NCBI GenBank assembly: GCA_005885285.1
Contig: VAZG01000185.1
Span: 1-43,103 of the forward strand
Length of the DNA stretch: 43,103 nucleotides
Direction of reading: 5' to 3'
Origin: Alphaproteobacteria bacterium
GTDB lineage: Bacteria > Pseudomonadota > Alphaproteobacteria > Rhizobiales > Xanthobacteraceae
Position numbers and translations under genes: made by a program. A model generated the notes under the pieces. The model ran no database searches. It had not been told where the DNA came from and saw nothing but the letters and a program-made list of their open reading frames with translations. Positions 39,242 to 43,103 of this stretch are shown one piece after another; positions within the stretch are counted from its first letter, which is position 1; every line of letters begins with the position of its first letter.

Positions 39242-39667
39242 ATGCGCATTACCCAAGGATGCTTCTCGTTCCTGCCCGATCTCACCGACGAGCAGATTTC
39301 GCGCCAGGTCCAGTATTGCCTGGAAAAGGGTTGGGCGGTGAACATTGAATTCACCGACGATCCGCACCCCCGCAATAATTTCTGGGAGATGTGGGGGCTG
39401 CCGATGTTCGATCTGCGTGATGCCGCCGGCGTTCTGATGGAATTGACTGAATGCCGCAAGGTGTATGGCGATCGCTACATCCGGTTGTCGGCGTTCGATT
39501 CCAGTCACGGTTGGGAATCGGTGCGGCTGTCCTTCATCGTCAACCGCCCGAAGGATGAGCCAGGCTTCCGTCTCGACCGGCACGAGGTTGCCGGCCGCAA
39601 CATCCGCTACACGACGATGCCTTATGCGGCCGATCGCCCCGAGGGCCGCCGCTACGGCGGATCATGA
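39242..39667 (+). CDS. cbbS: RuBisCO small subunit
   Basis: 141 aa from the second of two adjacent ATGs (39239 and 39242), which has AGGAG 6 nt upstream. [32 protein letters not shown] is the red-type small-subunit N-terminus. [29 protein letters not shown] and the extended C-terminal beta-hairpin region ([23 protein letters not shown]) are also typical of red-type enzymes, where that extension fills the holoenzyme's central pore. Its stop overlaps the cbbX start by 4 nt. Confidence 0.97.
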   Translation: MRITQGCFSFLPDLTDEQISRQVQYCLEKGWAVNIEFTDDPHPRNNFWEMWGLPMFDLRDAAGVLMELTECRKVYGDRYIRLSAFDSSHGWESVRLSFIVNRPKDEPGFRLDRHEVAGRNIRYTTMPYAADRPEGRRYGGS

Positions 39668-40590
39668 GCATGGCAGCTGTCGCGCATGACGTGAGCGAAG
39701 CAGCGCCGACCAACAAGATTGACCTGCGCCGCGAGTTCAATGAGGTCGGCATCGGCGAGGTGCTCGATCAGCTCGACCGCGAACTGATCGGGCTAAAGCC
39801 GGTAAAGACGCGAATCCGCGAGATCGCCTCCCTGCTGCTGATTGAGCGCATCCGCAAGCGCATGAATCTGACGTCCGACGTGCCGACCCTGCACATGTCG
39901 TTCACCGGCAATCCCGGTACCGGAAAGACCACCGTGGCGCTACGGATCGCAAGCATTCTCCACAAACTCGGCTTCGTGCGTCGTGGCCAGGTTGTCTCCG
40001 TCACCCGCGATGAGCTGGTCGGGCAATATATTGGCCACACCGCGCCCAAGACCAAGGAGATCCTGAAAAAGGCAATGGGCGGCGTGCTTTTCATCGACGA
40101 GGCCTATTACCTGCATCGACCCGACAACGAGCGCGACTACGGCCAGGAGGCGATCGAGATCCTGCTGCAGGTGATGGAATCCCAGCGCGAGGATCTGGTG
40201 GTGATCCTGGCGGGCTATGGCGATCGAATGGATAAATTCTTCGCCAGCAATCCCGGCTTCCGCTCCCGGATCGCTCACCACATCGATTTTCCGGATTATA
40301 CCGACGATGAGCTGCTTGCTATCGCCGAACGAATGCTGCGCGACATCAACTACAAATTCAGTCCGGACGCGCGTGAGGCGTTCATCCGCTACATCGGCTT
40401 GCGCAAAGTCCAGCCACTGTTCTCAAACGCGCGCTCGATCCGAAACGCGCTCGACCGCATACGGTTACGCCAAGCCAACCGTCTGGTCGCCGATCTCGAT
40501 TCCGTGCTGACCGCCGACGATATCATCTCGCTGGAAGCCTCAGACGTCTTTGCAAGCCGGGTGTTTCTGAAGGCCAGCTCTGGCGCTTAG
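39664..40590 (+). CDS. cbbX: Red-type RuBisCO activase (AAA+)
   Basis: 308 aa, ATG overlapping the cbbS stop. Hexameric AAA+ remodeller that uses ATP and RuBP to release inhibitory sugar phosphates by threading the large-subunit C-terminus. Walker A GNPGTGKT near residue 85, the pore loop YIGHTAPKT, Walker [13 protein letters not shown], sensor 1 [12 protein letters not shown] with the Arg-finger region [17 protein letters not shown], and sensor 2 [13 protein letters not shown]. Full length. No further cbb gene (such as cbbE) follows in the window. Confidence 0.97.
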   Translation: MSMAAVAHDVSEAAPTNKIDLRREFNEVGIGEVLDQLDRELIGLKPVKTRIREIASLLLIERIRKRMNLTSDVPTLHMSFTGNPGTGKTTVALRIASILHKLGFVRRGQVVSVTRDELVGQYIGHTAPKTKEILKKAMGGVLFIDEAYYLHRPDNERDYGQEAIEILLQVMESQREDLVVILAGYGDRMDKFFASNPGFRSRIAHHIDFPDYTDDELLAIAERMLRDINYKFSPDAREAFIRYIGLRKVQPLFSNARSIRNALDRIRLRQANRLVADLDSVLTADDIISLEASDVFASRVFLKASSGA

Positions 40591-41058
40591 CTCCGCGCCG
40601 GTGTCGTACCGATGAAGTGCCGATTGAGATGCGACTGATCGACCACAGCCGCTGACCATGTTCCAAGAGAGAAATCGTCTTGTCCAAGAGAGAAGGATCG
40701 GCTGTCAGCCCAGCCCGCAAGTGTTCGATGCTCGATCTTCCGCACTTGCGCGATGTCGGGTGTAGTCCTACGTTCAACGTCGGCGTGGAGTTCGCGCCAA
40801 ATTTCTTGGGAGGTTGGGATGACCTGGAAGGCCCCTAAAGTTATCGAAGTATCGGTGGGCATGGAAATCAACATGTACGCCTGCGCGGCGCGCAAATAGA
40901 TCGCATCGAAACCGTCGGCCCGGCTCGAGCGGCAATTCTTGCATCGAGCCGTGGCAGGCGTCCTGCCAACGGCTTCAAACGTTGGACTGACGCCAGAGCG
41001 CGCCTTTTTCTGTCAGACTCTTTCGGTCAGACTCTAAGGTCGCACCGACGTGGAAAGA
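40591..41058. other. Intergenic region between cbbX and the AraC gene
   Basis: About 470 nt. A 102-codon minus-strand frame (40587-40895) starts with TTG, lacks a Shine-Dalgarno and resembles no family, so I do not call it. A strong hairpin lies at 40947-40974. A short direct repeat GTCAGACTCT occurs twice near 41011-41037. Confidence 0.5.
40947..40974. terminator. Strong hairpin between cbbX and the AraC gene
   Basis: AGCCGTGGCAGG, loop CGT, CCTGCCAACGGCT: twelve base pairs with a single bulged A. It lies between convergent genes, so it may end transcription from either side. No U-run flanks it on either strand, so it may be a Rho-independent terminator of the weak class or a stabilising structure. 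Confidence 0.5.
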
Positions 41059-42033
41059 CTATTCGCAAGGAAAGTCTGCGGATAGGCTACCGTGCTGCGC
41101 TTTGTGAATCGCAGACGGGACAACTCCGAAATACTCCCGGAACACGCGGCTGAAGTGCGACGAACTGGAAAAGCCCCACGAAAATGCAACGTCCGTGACG
41201 GTCTTTCCGGTTTGAGTCTCCAGCTCCTGGCGGCAGTTCTGCAATCTTGCCTGCCGGATGTAGTCGCTGATGGTGGTACCCCTGTCGCTGAACAACATGT
41301 GCAGATAGCGTTTGGTGCAGTTCAGTGCCGCCGAGATCTGGTCGATGGAAAGATCCGGGTCGCGCAGATGTTCGCGGATGAAGAACTGCGCCCGGACATA
41401 CATCGCCTCGGGGCCGACACGATCAAACATCGCATCGGGCTCGCGGAGTGGTAACAGCAGAAGGTCGATCAGCGAATCAGCCACGCCGATAGCGTTGTTC
41501 GGCGACAACTTCGTCGCTTCGTCGAATGCGGCATGGACAAAGTTATAAGCGATCCGGCCGGTGCCGGTGCGCGCCGAGAGTTTGCATGCCGCCAGCTTCG
41601 CCAAGCGGAAGCCGCGTTCCTGCAGGAGTTCCTTCGGCACGATGACGACTTCGTGTCGCGTCAGCGTCGGGCTGACTATCGTGTGCGGACAGGATACATC
41701 GTAGGCGAGACAATCGCCGGGCATCAGCTCGATGCGGCGGCCACCCTGTTCGAAGTGCGAAATTCCGTAAGTCTGAAACAGTATTTTGACGAACGGGTGG
41801 CTGCCCGGTCTTGCGCGCGAGGCCGTATGTGCAAGCCGATGCTGGCTCGCCTCGATCTGACAGAGCTTTAGCTTCGAAACCGTCGTGTAGTTGATCCGGC
41901 CTTCGAACGACGAAGCCTCCAGCGGATCGATGTCGAATTGGCCGCAAAGATCGCTCAGCGCATCTGACCAACATTGAATCTGCTTCTTCGGCGCCAATCC
42001 GGAAGTGTTAAGTGAACTGACTGCGTCGGACAT
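41059..42033 (-). CDS. AraC-family transcriptional regulator
   Basis: 324 aa. The N-terminal ~200 residues form a cupin-like sensing domain (GGRRIELMPGDCLAYDVSCPHTIVSP). The C-terminal ~100 residues are a double HTH: DLSIDQISAALNCTKRYLHMLFSDRGTTISDYIRQARLQNCRQEL, then GKTVTDVAFSWGFSSSSHFSRVFREYFGVVPS. Transcribed divergently from xoxF with 420 nt between, so it is a plausible regulator of methanol oxidation. The effector is not apparent from sequence. Confidence 0.92.
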   Translation of the reverse strand: MSDAVSSLNTSGLAPKKQIQCWSDALSDLCGQFDIDPLEASSFEGRINYTTVSKLKLCQIEASQHRLAHTASRARPGSHPFVKILFQTYGISHFEQGGRRIELMPGDCLAYDVSCPHTIVSPTLTRHEVVIVPKELLQERGFRLAKLAACKLSARTGTGRIAYNFVHAAFDEATKLSPNNAIGVADSLIDLLLLPLREPDAMFDRVGPEAMYVRAQFFIREHLRDPDLSIDQISAALNCTKRYLHMLFSDRGTTISDYIRQARLQNCRQELETQTGKTVTDVAFSWGFSSSSHFSRVFREYFGVVPSAIHKAQHGSLSADFPCE

Positions 42034-42453
42034 TATCCAGCCACCGATTCGGAATCAAAACATGACCGCTCGCGCGAGAGGCCTCGAGCCATGATAGAGC
42101 GATTTTCATTCTCAATCTAAGGCGGTCATTGGGATTTGAGCAGCACTCCTCAGAACATCCCTTTGATAATCCTCGGACTTAGTTTCAGCGCAGTCAAGGG
42201 GGACCTCACCAATGCTTTGCGCCACAGCCCGGTGGAGTGAGCCCAAGCGGCTGGCGCTCCGCGGCATGGAGGCGCGCGGTCCGTCAAACTCGCGGGCGCC
42301 GCTTAAAAAGTTCGTTGCGTTTCGCTTTGGCGCAAACGCGGTTCTCTCTTGGGCAAGTCTCCTGTCTCCGAACCGGGTAGGGATACCACCAATAAAAGCT
42401 GAAACAGTGGACCGTTACGGAAACCGCTTCGCTCACAACTGGGAGGATTCACT
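42034..42453. promoter_or_regulatory. AraC gene / xoxF divergent control region
   Basis: 420 nt with no convincing gene; open frames here lack family features. It ends in the xoxF ribosome site GGGAGG (42441-42446). It should contain the xoxF promoter and AraC-type operators, but I cannot pick out a clear -35/-10 pair or paired repeats. Confidence 0.5.
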
Positions 42454-43103
42454 ATGCGCAAAGTGCTACTCGCTACCGGTCTCGGCCTATTGGCCGTGCA
42501 GGGCTTCGCCGCGCGTGCGGACGAGGCCCTGGACAAGCTGGCCCAGGATCCCAAGCAATGGGTGATGCAGCAGGGGGACAACGCCAATACCCGGTATTCG
42601 AAGCTCAAACAGATCAACTCAACCAACGTCAAGAAGCTGCAGGTAGCCTGGACGTTCTCGACCGGCGTGTTGCGCGGCCACGAGGGCGGCCCGCTGGTGG
42701 TGGGCGACACGATGTACGTGCACACGCCGTTTCCAAATACGGTCTATGCGCTTGATCTGAACAACGAAGGCAAGATCCTCTGGAAATATGAACCCCGGCA
42801 GGATCCGAACGTGATCCCGATCATGTGCTGCGACACGGTCAATCGCGGGGTCGCCTATGCCGACGGCAAGATATTCCTGCATCAGGCGGATACGACTTTG
42901 GTCGCACTCGACGCCAAGACCGGCAAGGTCGCGTGGTCGGTGATGGACGGGGAGGCCGGCAAGGGCCAGTCCGGCACGGATGCTCCGTTCGTGTTCAAGG
43001 ACAAGGTGCTGGTCGGTATTTCCGGTGGCGAATTCGGCGTCAAAGGTTGGGTCAGTGCCTATAACATCAAGGATGGCAAGCTCGTCTGGCGCGCCTTCTC
43101 GGA
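42454..43103 (+). CDS. xoxF: PQQ-dependent methanol dehydrogenase, XoxF type, partial
   Basis: The first 216 codons; the gene runs off the right edge. GGGAGG lies 7 nt before the ATG. Signal peptide MRKVLLATGLGLLAVQGFAARA, so periplasmic. The mature start DEALDKLAQDPKQWVMQQGDNANTRYSKL and the tryptophan-docking beta-propeller repeats (LVVGDTMYVHTPFPNTVYALDL, KIFLHQADTTLVALDAKTGKVAW) match the quinoprotein alcohol dehydrogenases. C125-C126 (IMCCDTVNRG) is the adjacent-cysteine disulfide over PQQ, and E193 (ISGGEFGVKGW) the PQQ/metal ligand. The Asp that marks lanthanide use lies beyond the window, so XoxF rather than MxaF is judged by overall similarity. Confidence 0.9.
   Translation, partial: MRKVLLATGLGLLAVQGFAARADEALDKLAQDPKQWVMQQGDNANTRYSKLKQINSTNVKKLQVAWTFSTGVLRGHEGGPLVVGDTMYVHTPFPNTVYALDLNNEGKILWKYEPRQDPNVIPIMCCDTVNRGVAYADGKIFLHQADTTLVALDAKTGKVAWSVMDGEAGKGQSGTDAPFVFKDKVLVGISGGEFGVKGWVSAYNIKDGKLVWRAFS

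Noticed and set aside
40587..40895. A 102-codon minus-strand frame after cbbX
   Set aside because: TTG start, no Shine-Dalgarno, overlaps the cbbX stop, no recognisable domain. I could not exclude a lineage-specific small gene but do not call it.
42212..42565. A 117-codon plus frame running into xoxF
   Set aside because: It overlaps the xoxF signal-peptide region in another frame and has no motif; xoxF has a good ribosome site and full family match.

Overview
The window is GC-rich, almost fully coding DNA that looks like a chromosome segment of a Bradyrhizobium-type alphaproteobacterium (Nitrobacteraceae). The pointers are a form IC cbb operon in the order cbbR / cbbF-P-T-A-L-S-X, a XoxF-type methanol dehydrogenase, an OprB-like porin whose mature N-terminus (AADLLTKAPP) is typical of Bradyrhizobium/Rhodopseudomonas outer-membrane proteins, and many Shine-Dalgarno-led GTG and overlapping ATGA starts. 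Genus is inferred from gene content; no rRNA or tRNA gene was seen.

Layout. (1) 1-8024: carbohydrate uptake. A ROK regulator and the first codons of an SDR dehydrogenase point left. A sugar ABC transporter (binding protein, two-domain ATPase, permease) points right, followed by a convergent FCD/GntR regulator and an OprB-like porin. (2) 8025-8549: no intact gene; a 24-bp perfect palindrome and a decayed IS481-like transposase fragment. (3) 8550-15420: D-xylose module: LacI regulator, xylB, xylA, then a second sugar ABC transporter with a single-domain ATPase. It ends in a hairpin terminator. (4) 15568-17874: a phospholipase D-fold protein and a small secreted Gly/Tyr-rich protein. (5) 17937-28918: a LysR regulator divergent from a tightly overlapping block. 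The block encodes a fumarate-reductase-like flavoprotein, a three-cluster iron-sulfur subunit, an HdrB/SdhE-like CCG protein, a possible 87-aa ORF, a complete LivHMGF-type ABC transporter with a Tat-exported binding protein, and a nitrilase. (6) 29265-31556: an orphan MHYT-PAS hybrid histidine kinase. (7) 31616-40590: cbbR and the Calvin cycle operon. (8) 41059-43103: an AraC regulator divergent from xoxF, which runs off the right edge.

How the parts fit. Regions 1 and 3 import and catabolise sugars; xylose goes through isomerase and kinase to xylulose-5-phosphate. Regions 7 and 8 fit methylotrophic or autotrophic growth in which methanol is oxidised to CO2 and refixed by RuBisCO. The least familiar part is region 5, which I read as an uptake and degradation system for a nitrile or a related acid, linked to an unusual soluble SdhABE-like oxidoreductase that lacks canonical succinate-site motifs.

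The main anomaly is cbbP. The phosphoribulokinase frame is broken by an internal deletion of roughly 90-100 nt, which removes about 31 codons and shifts the frame, while all other cbb genes look intact. Either this copy is a pseudogene backed up by another prk gene, or the assembly has an error here.
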